Below are positions 43,038-52,385 of a DNA stretch of 64,000 nucleotides, one piece after another (the stretch's first letter is position 1; each line of letters opens with the position of its first letter). A program made the translations under genes and the position numbers. Source of the stretch: Chryseobacterium sp. BLS98 (GTDB taxonomy: Bacteria; Bacteroidota; Bacteroidia; Flavobacteriales; Weeksellaceae); assembly GCF_001045445.1 (NCBI RefSeq), contig NZ_LFNF01000004.1, positions 1 to 64,000 on the forward strand, written 5' to 3'. The notes beneath the pieces are model-generated. The model was not told where the DNA came from and searched no databases. It saw only the letters and a list, made by a program, of their open reading frames with translations.

Positions 43038-45548
43038 ATGTCTTACAACTTACCTGAAGGTCTTAGAGGTCTTACAAACGATGAAGTGGAAGCTTCCAGA
43101 CTGCAATATGGATATAATCGCCTGGAGGATATCCGTAAGAATACATGGTTTGATTTGCTTATTGGTATTTTAAAAGAACCCATGCTAATTTTGCTTATCA
43201 TTATTTCCCTCATTTATGTGATTGTGGGAGATTATGGCGAGGCTGCTTTTATGTTTGTGGCAATTGTGGCGGTGACTGCAATATCCTTTTATCAGGATAA
43301 CCGCAGTAAAAAAGCGTTGGAAGAACTTGAAAAACTCAACGAACCTTTAAGTACAGTTATCAGAAACTCAGAGGCTGTAGAAATTCCGACCCATGAGATT
43401 GTGGTAGGTGATTTATGCATCACCGAGGAGGGTAGAATTATAAATGCTGATGGAAAGATTTTGCATAGTAATGATTTTTCCGTTAATGAATCCTCGCTTA
43501 CAGGAGAAAGCTTTTCGGTTTTCAAGGACAGCATCTCAGAGGATAATCTTGTATACAGCGGAACAGTTACAGTTTCAGGATTGGCCGTTTTTAAAGTACA
43601 AAAGATAGGAAAAGAAACACGTGTTGGTAAAATTGGAGAATCAATACTGAATATAAAAGAAGAAATTTCGCCATTGCAGATTCAAATCCGGAAGTTTGTA
43701 AAATGGATGGCAGCTGTCGGGATCGTTATTTTTTTGATAGTCTGTATATTCAGTTATATCAAAACCGGAGATCTGGTAACGAGCCTGCTTAGTGGATTAA
43801 CGCTAGCCATGTCTGTATTGCCAGAAGAAATTCCTGTGGCATTTACAACTTTTATGGCCTTGGGAGCGTGGAAGCTTATGCGTGAAGGAATTATTATTAA
43901 GCGGAGCAGTATTGTAGAAACCCTGGGAAGTACCACGGTTATCTGTACCGATAAAACAGGTACCATTACTGAGAATTCGATGAAACTTCAACATTTATAT
44001 AATTACCTTTCCGATAAGATTTATGAAGAAAAGGAATTTGAGTCTGACGAATTGAAAGAACTGATTGATTATGCAATGTGGAGTAGTGAGCCAGTCCCTT
44101 TTGACCCTATGGAAATAACTTTACACAAAATGTATGAGGAAACTCAAAAGAGTGATGCAAGAAAAGAATATCAAATGTTTCACGAATATCCGCTTGAAGG
44201 GAAGCCTCCAATGATGACCCATCTTTTTGAAAACACAAATAAAGACAGAATTATTGCAGCGAAAGGAGCTCCCGAAGCTATTCTTAGTGTTTCCAGGCTT
44301 TCAGAGACGGAAAAAAGTAAGATAAGAGATATTGTAAAAACATTTGGACAGCAAGGTTATCGTGTATTGGGAGTTGCTAAGTCTCATTTTGAAGGAAACA
44401 GCTTTCCAAAGAAACAGCAGGATTTTGAATTTGAATTTTTAGGACTGACCGTCTTTTATGATCCTCCCAAAAAAGGAATAAAAGAGGTATTTCAAAGTAT
44501 TTATGATGCAGGGATCAAGGTGAAAGTCATTACAGGCGATAATGCAGATACGACGAATGCAATTGCACTTCAGGCAGGAATTAAAAATGATGCTCCGGCA
44601 ATCAATGGCAGTGATATTATAGGACGTGCTGAAGAAGAGCTGATGCAGATCTCAGAGAACACAGTTCTGTTTACCAGAATGTTTCCCGATGCAAAGCTCG
44701 CGGTAGTGAACGCTCTGAAAAAGAATGGCGAAGTGGTAGCGATGCTTGGAGATGGTGTGAACGATGGTCCTGCGTTAAAAGCTGCCCATATTGGCGTAGC
44801 AATGGGGAATAAAGGAACTGAAATTGCCAAATCTGCTGCTGCATTGGTTATTACGAATGATGATTTAGAAAAACTTATTGTTGGAATTGCCGCAGGAAGA
44901 AGAATTTATACCAATATTAAAAAGGCGATTCAATATATTATTTCCATTCATATTCCTATAATACTGACGGTTTCTTTACCTCTGTTTTTGGGATGGATAT
45001 TCCCACATATATTCACTCCGGTTCATGTTATTTTCCTGGAGCTTGTCATGGGACCGACCTGTTCTATTGTATATGAAAATGAACCTATGGAAAGAAATAC
45101 AATGAAACAGCCTCCAAGAGCGATGGGAGATACTTTTTTAAGTTTTAATGAATTGGGAATCAGTATTGTGCAGGGGGTAGTGATCACCCTGGGAGTTCTG
45201 TTTGTATATCAGTTTACAGTTCAGCACGGTGGTAACGAAGAAAAGACGAGGGCGATGGTGTTCAGTACATTAATTTTTGCCAATATATTGCTGAGTTTTG
45301 TTAACAGATCATTCTTTTACAGTATGCTGGAAAGTTTCAGAAACCGTAATCCTTTACTTATGGGTATTTCTGCCTTAGTCGTGGTGATGCTTTTAGTCAT
45401 ATTATATGTAAAACCTATTTCTCTATTCTTTAAAGTAACAGCGCTCCATATAAACGAATTGGGGATGGCTGTTTTCATTGCAGCGGTTTCTGTTTTATGG
45501 TTTGAGATCTATAAATATGTAAAAAGGATAAGAAAAGCAAAGGCATAG
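43038..45548 (+). CDS. Cation-translocating P-type ATPase (P2-like)
   Basis: The 836-residue membrane ATPase has an N-terminal cation-ATPase domain (residues 5-60) and the T-G-E-S motif of the actuator at 155-158. The phosphorylated Asp305 lies in C-T-D-K-T-G-T, and the hinge is M-L-G-D-G-V-N-D-G-P-A-L-K. Membrane helix 4 carries P-E-E-I-P (262-266), close to the PEGL/PEALP motif of Ca2+ pumps, so a divalent cation such as Ca2+ is likely but the Glu-Glu form leaves the ion open. Paired Fnr-type sites upstream put it under the island's regulator together with the divergent DUF1003 gene. Confidence 0.92.
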   Translation: MSYNLPEGLRGLTNDEVEASRLQYGYNRLEDIRKNTWFDLLIGILKEPMLILLIIISLIYVIVGDYGEAAFMFVAIVAVTAISFYQDNRSKKALEELEKLNEPLSTVIRNSEAVEIPTHEIVVGDLCITEEGRIINADGKILHSNDFSVNESSLTGESFSVFKDSISEDNLVYSGTVTVSGLAVFKVQKIGKETRVGKIGESILNIKEEISPLQIQIRKFVKWMAAVGIVIFLIVCIFSYIKTGDLVTSLLSGLTLAMSVLPEEIPVAFTTFMALGAWKLMREGIIIKRSSIVETLGSTTVICTDKTGTITENSMKLQHLYNYLSDKIYEEKEFESDELKELIDYAMWSSEPVPFDPMEITLHKMYEETQKSDARKEYQMFHEYPLEGKPPMMTHLFENTNKDRIIAAKGAPEAILSVSRLSETEKSKIRDIVKTFGQQGYRVLGVAKSHFEGNSFPKKQQDFEFEFLGLTVFYDPPKKGIKEVFQSIYDAGIKVKVITGDNADTTNAIALQAGIKNDAPAINGSDIIGRAEEELMQISENTVLFTRMFPDAKLAVVNALKKNGEVVAMLGDGVNDGPALKAAHIGVAMGNKGTEIAKSAAALVITNDDLEKLIVGIAAGRRIYTNIKKAIQYIISIHIPIILTVSLPLFLGWIFPHIFTPVHVIFLELVMGPTCSIVYENEPMERNTMKQPPRAMGDTFLSFNELGISIVQGVVITLGVLFVYQFTVQHGGNEEKTRAMVFSTLIFANILLSFVNRSFFYSMLESFRNRNPLLMGISALVVVMLLVILYVKPISLFFKVTALHINELGMAVFIAAVSVLWFEIYKYVKRIRKAKA

Positions 45549-45591
45549 TGACGATCATCATTTTTTTATAATACTATATTCTTGAAATTTA
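45549..45591 (+). promoter_or_regulatory. Single Fnr-type site and -7 box of the pyrophosphatase gene
   Basis: TGACGATCATCA (45549-45560) matches TGAY-N4-RTCA and starts directly after the ATPase stop codon. The -7-like box GAAATTTA (45584-45591) begins exactly 35 bp after the site start, as in the other promoters of the island. No second site was found 22 bp away. Confidence 0.65.
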
Positions 45592-45625
45592 CAATAATAA
45601 ATTAAAAACAATTAAGGCTAAGGTA

Positions 45626-46183
45626 ATGATAGGAAACCAACACCCATGGCATGACGTTTCACCAGGAGAGCATCTGCCACAAATAGTTACGGCAATTATT
45701 GAAATTCCCACTGGTAGCCGCACAAAATACGAAATCGATAAGCCTTCAGGATTAATAAGATTGGATAGAATTCTTTTATCCTCCATGTATTATCCTGCCA
45801 ATTATGGGATAATACCACAGACTTACTACAGTGACGGAGATCCGTTAGATATTTTGGTGTTATGTTCGGAAAGTCTTGTTCCGCTTACTCTGGTTAATGC
45901 AAGGGTAATAGGAATAATGGAGATGACGGACGAAGATAAAAAAGACCATAAAATAATAGCGGTGACTGAAAATGATTCTTCTCTCCTGCATATCCATGAT
46001 ATTGAAGACCTGCCAGCTTATACAGTTAATGAGATTCAGAATTTTTTTGAAGAATATAAAAAATTGGAGGGAAAAGCTGTACAGGTATTTGGTTTTAAAA
46101 ATAAGAAAGAAGCTTTCGATTGTATTGAAGAAAGTCTGATGATGTATGTCAAAGAAATCAAGCCTAAAATGAAAAATATCTGA
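45626..46183 (+). CDS. ppa: Inorganic pyrophosphatase, family I
   Basis: The 185-residue soluble enzyme hydrolyses pyrophosphate with Mg2+. E-I-P-x-G-S-R-x-K-Y-E and the signature D-G-D-P-L-D-I-L-V are both present, with Y-Y-P-A-N-Y-G-I-I-P before the latter. Length is usual for bacterial family I. It lies behind a P-type ATPase and under an Fnr-type site, so it may be a stress-specific second pyrophosphatase, which is inferred. The acidic C-terminal E-Y-K-K-L-E-G-K motif is also typical. Confidence 0.93.
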   Translation: MIGNQHPWHDVSPGEHLPQIVTAIIEIPTGSRTKYEIDKPSGLIRLDRILLSSMYYPANYGIIPQTYYSDGDPLDILVLCSESLVPLTLVNARVIGIMEMTDEDKKDHKIIAVTENDSSLLHIHDIEDLPAYTVNEIQNFFEEYKKLEGKAVQVFGFKNKKEAFDCIEESLMMYVKEIKPKMKNI

Positions 46184-46266
46184 CCAGGTTTATTTTCTGC
46201 GGATCTTGTGGTAGCTTAGCATGGCGAAGAATAAATGAATCACACTTTTGAATGGATTAACATTAA

Positions 46267-47325
46267 TTATCTTTTTTGTTTTCCGGTTTCTTTTTTCTTT
46301 TTATTAAAATAGCCTCTTAATAAAAAATTATTCCTGGCGGCGGCTTCAAGTTCTCTCAGTTCACCGACGCCTTTCTCAATATTGATAATAGTGGAGTCAA
46401 CTGACTTTCCAAGTTTAGGATTGTTGGTGAGCTTCGATAAAACATTCTCATCATTGTTTATTTTTGAAGTAAACTCTATTAAATCATCTGAGCTTTTTTC
46501 AAGATTGCGGACTGTCTTTTCTATTGAAATAGCTAAAGTATCATTGGAAGATAACTGAGAAAGCACATTATTTTTATCATTAAGTTTTGTAGTGAAAATA
46601 CTGATTTCACGAGAGCTGTTCTGTAAATTAGAAATGCTGTTTTCAATATTATCTGACCATTTCTTATCGGTAAATATTTTTGCAATAATTCCGTTTTTAT
46701 TATTCAGTAAGGGAGTAAATTTTGCCAGTTCCCGAGAGCTTATCTGTAAATTTTCTATGGTTCTGTCAATGCTCGACGCAAAATCTTTATTGGTCATTAT
46801 TTTTGTCAACAAGCTATTCTTATTATTCATTTTACTACTGAATTTAACCAGCTCATCAGTAATTGTTTTAGCGTTGTCTGTACTTTGTTTTATACTTGAG
46901 AACAGATCATCTATTTCAATGGTTTTATAAGAAGCAATCACATCATTATCCTTCACTATGGTAGTGGAGGTGGTGCCGGGCGAAATAATAAGAATTTTAT
47001 CACCCATTAATCCATCTGATGCTATACTGGCAACCGCGTCAGTTTTTATATATTTCTGAACATCCTTTCTGATGACTAGCTTTACAAGAACCAATGAATC
47101 TGAAATAAAATCTATTTTATTAACCGTTCCTATGTTAATACCTGAAAGGCGGACATTACTTCCCTGCTTTAATCCGCTGACATTCTTAAACTCTGAACGC
47201 AGAACGAAATTAGAGCCAAACAGATTTCTGTTGACCCCAATAAAGTAAATGGCTGTTATGAAAAGAAGGATGCCTGCTGCTACAAAAACTCCCAATTTCC
47301 AATTGTTTGACGACTCGTTGCTCAT
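46267..47325 (-). CDS. MlaD/MCE domain protein with four 41-residue repeats
   Basis: The 352-residue protein has one N-terminal membrane helix (about residues 9-28) and a single MCE domain (about 36-120: L-R-S-E-F-K-N-V-S-G-L-K-Q-G-S-N-V-R-L-S-G). Residues 167-330 are four tandem repeats of about 41 residues, each starting N-x-K/E-N and carrying I/V-x-N-L/I-x-x-S-S-R-E-L/I. The MCE ring shuttles lipids in the periplasm and the helical repeats may form a long needle or spacer. It follows the ATPase gene by 11 bp and completes an Mla-type transporter. Confidence 0.88.
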   Translation of the reverse strand: MSNESSNNWKLGVFVAAGILLFITAIYFIGVNRNLFGSNFVLRSEFKNVSGLKQGSNVRLSGINIGTVNKIDFISDSLVLVKLVIRKDVQKYIKTDAVASIASDGLMGDKILIISPGTTSTTIVKDNDVIASYKTIEIDDLFSSIKQSTDNAKTITDELVKFSSKMNNKNSLLTKIMTNKDFASSIDRTIENLQISSRELAKFTPLLNNKNGIIAKIFTDKKWSDNIENSISNLQNSSREISIFTTKLNDKNNVLSQLSSNDTLAISIEKTVRNLEKSSDDLIEFTSKINNDENVLSKLTNNPKLGKSVDSTIINIEKGVGELRELEAAARNNFLLRGYFNKKKKETGKQKR

Positions 47326-47336
47326 GACTGCTTTAT

Positions 47337-48116
47337 TTATTTTTCAAAAAAAGATTTTACCCAATCATCGGCATTATTTTCTATGTCTTTATAGTTGCCT
47401 TCAGCTTTAATTAGGCCGTCCTTCAGGACGATAATTCTGTCACCGGTATATTTTGCACAGGTTAAATCATGGGTTATGATAATGGATGAGGTATTGTATT
47501 TTATTTTGATATTTCGGATGAGTTCGATAATTTCACGGGCTGTGATCGTATCTAAACCTCCGGTTGGCTCATCATAAATTATAATTTCAGGTTTAATGAT
47601 TAATGCTCTTGCCAGTCCTATTCTCTTTCTCATTCCTCCGGACAGTTCTGCCGGCAATTGGTCAATAGCTCCTTCCAGACCTACGTTTTGTAATGCTTCT
47701 TTAACAGCAGATTCAATTTCCTGTTCAGTAAGGTTTTTATGATTGTGCTGTAATGTAAAAATCAAATTCTCCCGGACTGTCATAGAGTCATATAAAGCTC
47801 CGTTTTGAAACAGAAAGCCAATCTTCATCCTGATCCGGTTAAGCTCTTCCTCATTCAATTTTGTTATATCCTTTCCTGATATAAATATTTCCCCTTTATC
47901 CACTTTAGTGAGACCGACAAGGCATTTAACAGCAACGGACTTACCTGAGCCTGACTTTCCCAATATAATCAGATTTTCTCCTCTTTTAACGGTAAAACTG
48001 ATGCCGTTCAACACCTTATTACTGCCATAAGATTTGTAAACATTTTTAAATTCTATCAATGATGTGCCGGTTGTTGGCTGGTCATATCTGATAGGTAAAT
48101 TTTTATTATTTTCCAT
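47337..48116 (-). CDS. Mla-type ABC transporter ATP-binding protein
   Basis: The 259-residue ATPase has Walker A G-K-S-G-S-G-K-S, signature L-S-G-G-M-R-K-R, Walker B I-I-I-Y-D-E-P-T-G-G-L-D and a switch His in I-I-I-T-H-D-L. The G-G-M-R-K-R form of the signature is typical for MlaF. Its ATG overlaps the stop of the permease gene by one base. It powers phospholipid traffic between the membranes. Confidence 0.92.
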   Translation of the reverse strand: MENNKNLPIRYDQPTTGTSLIEFKNVYKSYGSNKVLNGISFTVKRGENLIILGKSGSGKSVAVKCLVGLTKVDKGEIFISGKDITKLNEEELNRIRMKIGFLFQNGALYDSMTVRENLIFTLQHNHKNLTEQEIESAVKEALQNVGLEGAIDQLPAELSGGMRKRIGLARALIIKPEIIIYDEPTGGLDTITAREIIELIRNIKIKYNTSSIIITHDLTCAKYTGDRIIVLKDGLIKAEGNYKDIENNADDWVKSFFEK

Positions 48117-48880
48117 TATAATTCAAAAAATAGATCAGTTACCTGCACTGCTACCAAATCAATGATAAAAATCATCAGCGAGGCTAAAACTACGGCTGAA
48201 TTTGCAGCTTTTCCCACGCTTTTTGTACCCCCCGAAGCATTAAACCCTTCATAACAGCCAATAATCCCGATAAAAAAACCGAAAAAAAAGGTTTTAATGA
48301 TAGCCGGTAAAATATCTGTGTATTCCAGGGATTCAAATATGTTAGAAAAATAATGCGCTATATTACTTTCGCCGTGCATATTGATCCCGATAAAACCACC
48401 CATGATTCCGATCAGATCAGCATAGAGGACTAAAATAGGAATCATTAATGTTGTAGCAAGGGTTCTGGTCACCACCAGATACCGATAAGGGTTGATCGCT
48501 GAAACTTCCATGGCATCAATTTGTTCCGTTACTTTCATAGAGCCTAATTCAGCTCCAATTCCTGATGAAACCCTTCCAGCACAAATCAAAGCCGTAATGA
48601 CAGGTGCAATCTCTCTTATTAATGACAGCGAAACCATACCGGGGATCATAGACTCGGCTCCGAACCTTGCCATAGCCGGGCGCGATTGTATGGTAAGTAC
48701 CAGCCCCATGATGAAACCTGTTATGGTCACTAATGCTAATGACTGATAACCAACAACAAAACACTGTCGGGTAAACTCTTTAAACTCAAAACCCGGTTTG
48801 AAAATTTCTTTAAAAAAGCGGCCGGAGAATAAAGCTATATTACCTACAATACTGAGGCTTTTTTTTAAATAGATTTCCAT
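48116..48880 (-). CDS. MlaE-type ABC transporter permease
   Basis: The 254-residue integral membrane protein has five to six helices and the MlaE pattern (G-x-V-L-T-I-Q, A-G-R-V-S-S-G-I-G-A-E-L-G-S-M-K-V-T-E-Q-I-D-A-M-E-V). It forms the membrane part of a lipid transporter with the two downstream genes. It lies 117 bp after the BON gene and might share that gene's promoter, since no own -7 box was found. Confidence 0.92.
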   Translation of the reverse strand: MEIYLKKSLSIVGNIALFSGRFFKEIFKPGFEFKEFTRQCFVVGYQSLALVTITGFIMGLVLTIQSRPAMARFGAESMIPGMVSLSLIREIAPVITALICAGRVSSGIGAELGSMKVTEQIDAMEVSAINPYRYLVVTRTLATTLMIPILVLYADLIGIMGGFIGINMHGESNIAHYFSNIFESLEYTDILPAIIKTFFFGFFIGIIGCYEGFNASGGTKSVGKAANSAVVLASLMIFIIDLVAVQVTDLFFEL

Positions 48881-48997
48881 GATGTTGTGTTTATGAATAT
48901 TTTATATGCAATGGGACTATTTTATTGTAAAGTAGTTTTAGCTGATAGATAAAAATTGATCGTCCACAATGTTTAGGATATATGAGACCTTTATAAA

Positions 48998-49660
48998 TTA
49001 TAAATCGTACTCATAATCCACTGTTAACTCATTTTTTACATCTTGTATACCAGGTGTTTTCCAGACAATGCGTCCTGCTTCTTCCTTTTGATGCCAGGTA
49101 TGTACCGTCCCTGTTAATGTGGCCGTTCTTCCTGATACTGATACATTGATTTCACTATTATCAATTGAGCTTCTGCCAAGGGCTTTTTCAATATCGCTCT
49201 TTTCAACAGTGTTCCGTATTTCCGGGTTGACAATAATGTTATTATAAATGCCTTTAACGCCGGGAAGATACTTTACAGCATTTTCTGTAATATCCCTTAT
49301 GTACTCCCAGGACACTTCACCATCCAGATCTACCCAACCGCTTTCTACTTTTACTGTTATTTTTTCTTGTGGAATAAATGAGTTTGCATTAAAAGCAGCT
49401 ATAATTTCACCGGCAATTTCGATATCAGTTTTTGACCGGGGATCGGGTAATTTTACTTCGATATCTTCTACTAAAACCTTTACCCCAAAAACATTTTTTG
49501 CAGCATGTTCAGCCTGCAGTTTTTTTGCATAACTGTCCACAGTACCTGTAAGAGAAACAATTCCGTTTTTTACAATAACACCAATTTCTGCTGAATGCAG
49601 CAGAGGTTCCCATTGAATGGCATCCTGAACATCTTTTTGTAATTCTGCATTTGTTTTCAT
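48998..49660 (-). CDS. Three-BON-domain protein
   Basis: The 220-residue protein has three BON domains (about 5-72, 78-146, 150-218), each with the G-x-V-x-L-x-G-x-V core (I-V-S-L-T-G-T-V-D, W-V-D-L-D-G-E-V-S, T-A-T-L-T-G-T-V-H). No signal peptide is seen, so it is probably cytoplasmic, unlike OsmY. BON domains bind membranes or phospholipids and are linked to osmotic and general stress. A second, 60% similar-looking copy is at 52386. The promoter has the best-preserved pair of Fnr-type sites. Confidence 0.9.
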   Translation of the reverse strand: MKTNAELQKDVQDAIQWEPLLHSAEIGVIVKNGIVSLTGTVDSYAKKLQAEHAAKNVFGVKVLVEDIEVKLPDPRSKTDIEIAGEIIAAFNANSFIPQEKITVKVESGWVDLDGEVSWEYIRDITENAVKYLPGVKGIYNNIIVNPEIRNTVEKSDIEKALGRSSIDNSEINVSVSGRTATLTGTVHTWHQKEEAGRIVWKTPGIQDVKNELTVDYEYDL

Positions 49661-49680
49661 TTGATTATAAATTTATATTT

Positions 49681-49745
49681 CAAAGTTCCCGAAACTTTAC
49701 AGAAGATAAGATGACCGGCATCACTATGAAACATGATGTTGATCA
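49681..49745 (-). promoter_or_regulatory. Promoter with two Fnr-type sites and -7 box before the BON gene
   Basis: TGACCGGCATCA (49712-49723) and TGATGTTGATCA (49734-49745) both match TGAY-N4-RTCA, starts 22 bp apart. The minus-strand -7 box GAACTTTG (49688-49681) starts 35 bp from the proximal site and 28 bp before the start codon. The same sites also face the divergent pfkB-like gene, but there the -7 match at the right distance is poor. Confidence 0.82.
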
Positions 49746-49886
49746 GGTCAAATATTTGGCAGTCTGTTCCTTATTGTTGAAATTTGAATTAATATAGGCA
49801 ATATTATTTTTTTTAATAAGAGGACAGTAATAATTTGATAACGATACTGTTTTGAATAATTGAGTAGTATAAAAAAGTTTAATAAA

Positions 49887-50822
49887 ATGGACAAAACTAT
49901 TTTAACAATCACATTGAATCCGTCGGTAGACAAGAGCAGCAGTGTTGAAAACATCATTCCTGAAAAAAAGTTACGTTGTAATTCCCCTAAATATGAGGCA
50001 GGAGGAGGTGGGGTTAATGTATCCAGAGCATTAAAAAGATTGGGAATCTCATCAGATACTTTTTTTACTTCCGGTGGAAGAACCGGCAGATTGCTGGAAG
50101 AGTTACTTCAAGCCGAACAACTCAATATATTACCTTTCCATATTGCTGCAGAAACCCGGGAAAATTTTACTGTTTTAGATACTTCTAATAACAAGCAGTA
50201 TAGGTTTGGATTTCCAGGAGAACTGTTAACAGAAGAAGTGCAAGACGAAATTTTAAGTAGTGTTGAGGTAATAAATCCGTTTCCTGATTTTGTAGTAATC
50301 AGTGGCAGTTTACCGACAGAAACCGACCCGGATGTTATAAAACAGATTGTTAATATGTGTAAGTCAAAGAGGAGTAAGGTAATTATTGACACCTCAGGAG
50401 AAGCCCTGAAAACAGCTGTAGAAGAGGGTGTATTTTTATTAAAACCCAATATAGGGGAGCTTGCTGTTTTAGTTGGAAAAGACAAGCTGGAAGAAAGTGA
50501 TGTAGATCAAGCCGCCCAACTTATCATTTCGCAGGGTAAAGCTGAGATTGTGGTAGTCTCATTAGGTTCTCGGGGAGCCGTTTTATTTTCATCAACTGAA
50601 AAAATCCAGATAAAGGCACCTCATGTAGAAGTGAAAAGCACGGTTGGTGCCGGAGACAGCATGGTTGCCGGAATGGTTTATGTTTTGGTGAAAGGAGGTG
50701 ATTATAAAGAAGTCCTTTCCATGGGAATCGCTTGTGGATCTGCCACTACAATGGCCGAAGGAACAGGACTTTTTACAAAGGAAAATGTAGATCGTTTATA
50801 TAAAGAAATTGAAAAACAATAG
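49887..50822 (+). CDS. PfkB-type 1-phosphofructokinase/hexose kinase
   Basis: The 311-residue kinase has the PfkB N-terminal G-G-G-G-V-N-V-S-R-A-L-K-R-L-G and C-terminal V-G-A-G-D-S-M-V-A-G with catalytic Asp. T-L-N-P-S-V-D at the start is typical for the LacC/FruK/PfkB branch that phosphorylates phosphorylated hexoses. The ATG at 49887 was chosen over a TTG at 49860. It is divergent from the BON gene. A glycolytic bypass under energy stress is one reading of its place here. Confidence 0.88.
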   Translation: MDKTILTITLNPSVDKSSSVENIIPEKKLRCNSPKYEAGGGGVNVSRALKRLGISSDTFFTSGGRTGRLLEELLQAEQLNILPFHIAAETRENFTVLDTSNNKQYRFGFPGELLTEEVQDEILSSVEVINPFPDFVVISGSLPTETDPDVIKQIVNMCKSKRSKVIIDTSGEALKTAVEEGVFLLKPNIGELAVLVGKDKLEESDVDQAAQLIISQGKAEIVVVSLGSRGAVLFSSTEKIQIKAPHVEVKSTVGAGDSMVAGMVYVLVKGGDYKEVLSMGIACGSATTMAEGTGLFTKENVDRLYKEIEKQ

Positions 50823-50952
50823 ACGAAATTTCATTGGATTTACAAAGATAATGTGAATTATAATTGCTAAAACGATTGATGCTTCATGATATTATATTTT
50901 TTTATTAAAATTAGATATTTCAATCGTGGCTATATTTTTAATTATTACTTCA

Positions 50953-51426
50953 TCATAATAAATAAGAACGTAAATACCAGGCCATTTTTTGATGTGTTTC
51001 TATGAGACCAATAATAAAATGGCCCGTTGCTATATCATGGAAATCATCTGTACAGCACTTGACATGTTCACGAAGTTTGGTGATAAGACTTTCATGATCT
51101 TTCAACAATTCTGCAATTAAAGTCTGGCTGTAGTTTTTATCTCCTTCTTGTTCGGTAAGATGAGTTAAGTTGAGGTATGATTGTAAAGTTGCCGGTACAA
51201 GATGCCCGATAGAGCGGATTCTTTCTGCGGTATTGTTTATTATTTTCTGCAGTTGTTCGGATTGGGTTTCAAAAAAGGTATGTTTATCATAAAAATCAGC
51301 TCCTTCAATATTCCATTGGGCATTTTTTGTTTTCATATGCAAAACGTTTTCATCTGCCAGTATTTTTATCAGTTCATCAGCAACTGCCTGTCGATGATTG
51401 TCAGTTATTCCTATTTGTATTTTCAT
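50953..51426 (-). CDS. Dps-like ferritin-fold protein with altered ferroxidase residues
   Basis: The 157-residue four-helix protein aligns with Dps over its full length (K-T-K-N-A-Q-W-N-I-E-G-A-D-F, D-K-H-T-F-F-E, A-E-R-I-R-S-I-G). Two usual ferroxidase ligands are changed: the His of the H-W-N-V motif is Gln (A-Q-W-N), and the Asp before A-E-R-I is Asn (I-N-N-T-A-E-R-I). The second His and the Glu of A-E-R are kept. It may still form the cage and bind DNA or iron but oxidise iron poorly. It lies 39 bp after the SDR gene and is probably co-transcribed. Confidence 0.85.
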   Translation of the reverse strand: MKIQIGITDNHRQAVADELIKILADENVLHMKTKNAQWNIEGADFYDKHTFFETQSEQLQKIINNTAERIRSIGHLVPATLQSYLNLTHLTEQEGDKNYSQTLIAELLKDHESLITKLREHVKCCTDDFHDIATGHFIIGLIETHQKMAWYLRSYLL

Positions 51427-51465
51427 AACTAATTAGTTTTCTTAGTATTGTAAAAAATGCCTATA

Positions 51466-52227
51466 TTATTCAGTAGACATTCCACCATCAATGATCTGAG
51501 TTGTTCCTGTAATGAACTGACTGTCGTCACCGGCAAGAAATAAAACCAGCTGTGCTATTTCAATAGGTTCAGCATAACGTCCTAATGGTATTGCCGCTTC
51601 AAATTGTTTTTTTGCATCATCGCCGTGTCCCGGAGCAGAATTTTCTTCTATAGAGCGCATCATTCTGTTATTTACGGGAGATGGGTGAACCGTATTCACT
51701 CTGATTTTTCGTGAAGCTGCCTCAAGAGCTGTGGCCCTCATAATGCCTACTACAGCATGTTTACTGGTGACATAGGCGCTTAGCCCTGGAAATCCCAATA
51801 TTCCGGCAACAGATGAAGTCAGAATGATGCTTCCCCCATCATTCATCTGGGGTAAAACATATTTATTTCCCAGCCATACACCTTTAATATTGACGGATAT
51901 GACTGTATCAAAAACGTCTTCAGGATAATTTTCAATTGGCTTCACAACCCCTTCAATACCGGCATTGTTGAAAAAAACATCTATTTTTCCAAATAGCTTT
52001 ATGGTTTCAGCCACGTAGTGTTCAACTTCAGCAGCTTTTGAAACATCAGCAACACAATACCTTATATGTTCACTGTTTAATTCGTAAGCAGCTTCTTTTA
52101 ATGCATTTTCAGAGAGGTCGACAAGCATTACTTTTGCCCCTTCTTCTAAAAATAGTTTAGCTGTAATTTTTCCAATGCTTCCGGAGCCGCCTGTTATAAT
52201 GGCTACTTTATTTTCTAAATTTTTCAT
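51466..52227 (-). CDS. SDR family oxidoreductase
   Basis: From the ATG at 52227 the 253-residue short-chain dehydrogenase has I-I-T-G-G-S-G-S-I-G-K as cofactor loop. D-L-S after strand 2 suggests NAD preference. N-N-A-G-I-E lies near residue 90, S-S-V and Y-V-T-S-K are catalytic, and I-D-G-G ends it. A longer frame to 52302 adds 25 residues without family similarity and was rejected. Neighbours are stress genes, the substrate is unknown. Confidence 0.9.
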   Translation of the reverse strand: MKNLENKVAIITGGSGSIGKITAKLFLEEGAKVMLVDLSENALKEAAYELNSEHIRYCVADVSKAAEVEHYVAETIKLFGKIDVFFNNAGIEGVVKPIENYPEDVFDTVISVNIKGVWLGNKYVLPQMNDGGSIILTSSVAGILGFPGLSAYVTSKHAVVGIMRATALEAASRKIRVNTVHPSPVNNRMMRSIEENSAPGHGDDAKKQFEAAIPLGRYAEPIEIAQLVLFLAGDDSQFITGTTQIIDGGMSTE

Positions 52228-52337
52228 AATTTCGGATTTGCAGATTGAATTTATATTTACTATTTTCTTAATAATCTGGTTAATGGTATCACAGTGATGC
52301 AAAAGAATTAAAATTGATCCCTATGTGCGAATAAAAA

Positions 52338-52367
52338 CCTGTGGAAAACCATATGATCTTCCACAGG
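52338..52367 (-). terminator. Intrinsic terminator after the second BON gene
   Basis: On the minus strand CCTGTGGAA pairs with TTCCACAGG around a 12-nt loop and is followed by TTTTTATT. It closes the BON gene at 52386. Confidence 0.85.
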
Positions 52368-52385
52368 TCAGAGGTTAATCAGAGA

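Noticed and set aside
49769..49776. Plus-strand promoter for the pfkB-like gene driven by the 49712/49734 sites
   Set aside because: The sequence at the fixed offset (CCTTATTG) is a poor -7 box and the start codon is over 100 bp away; it remains possible but unsupported.
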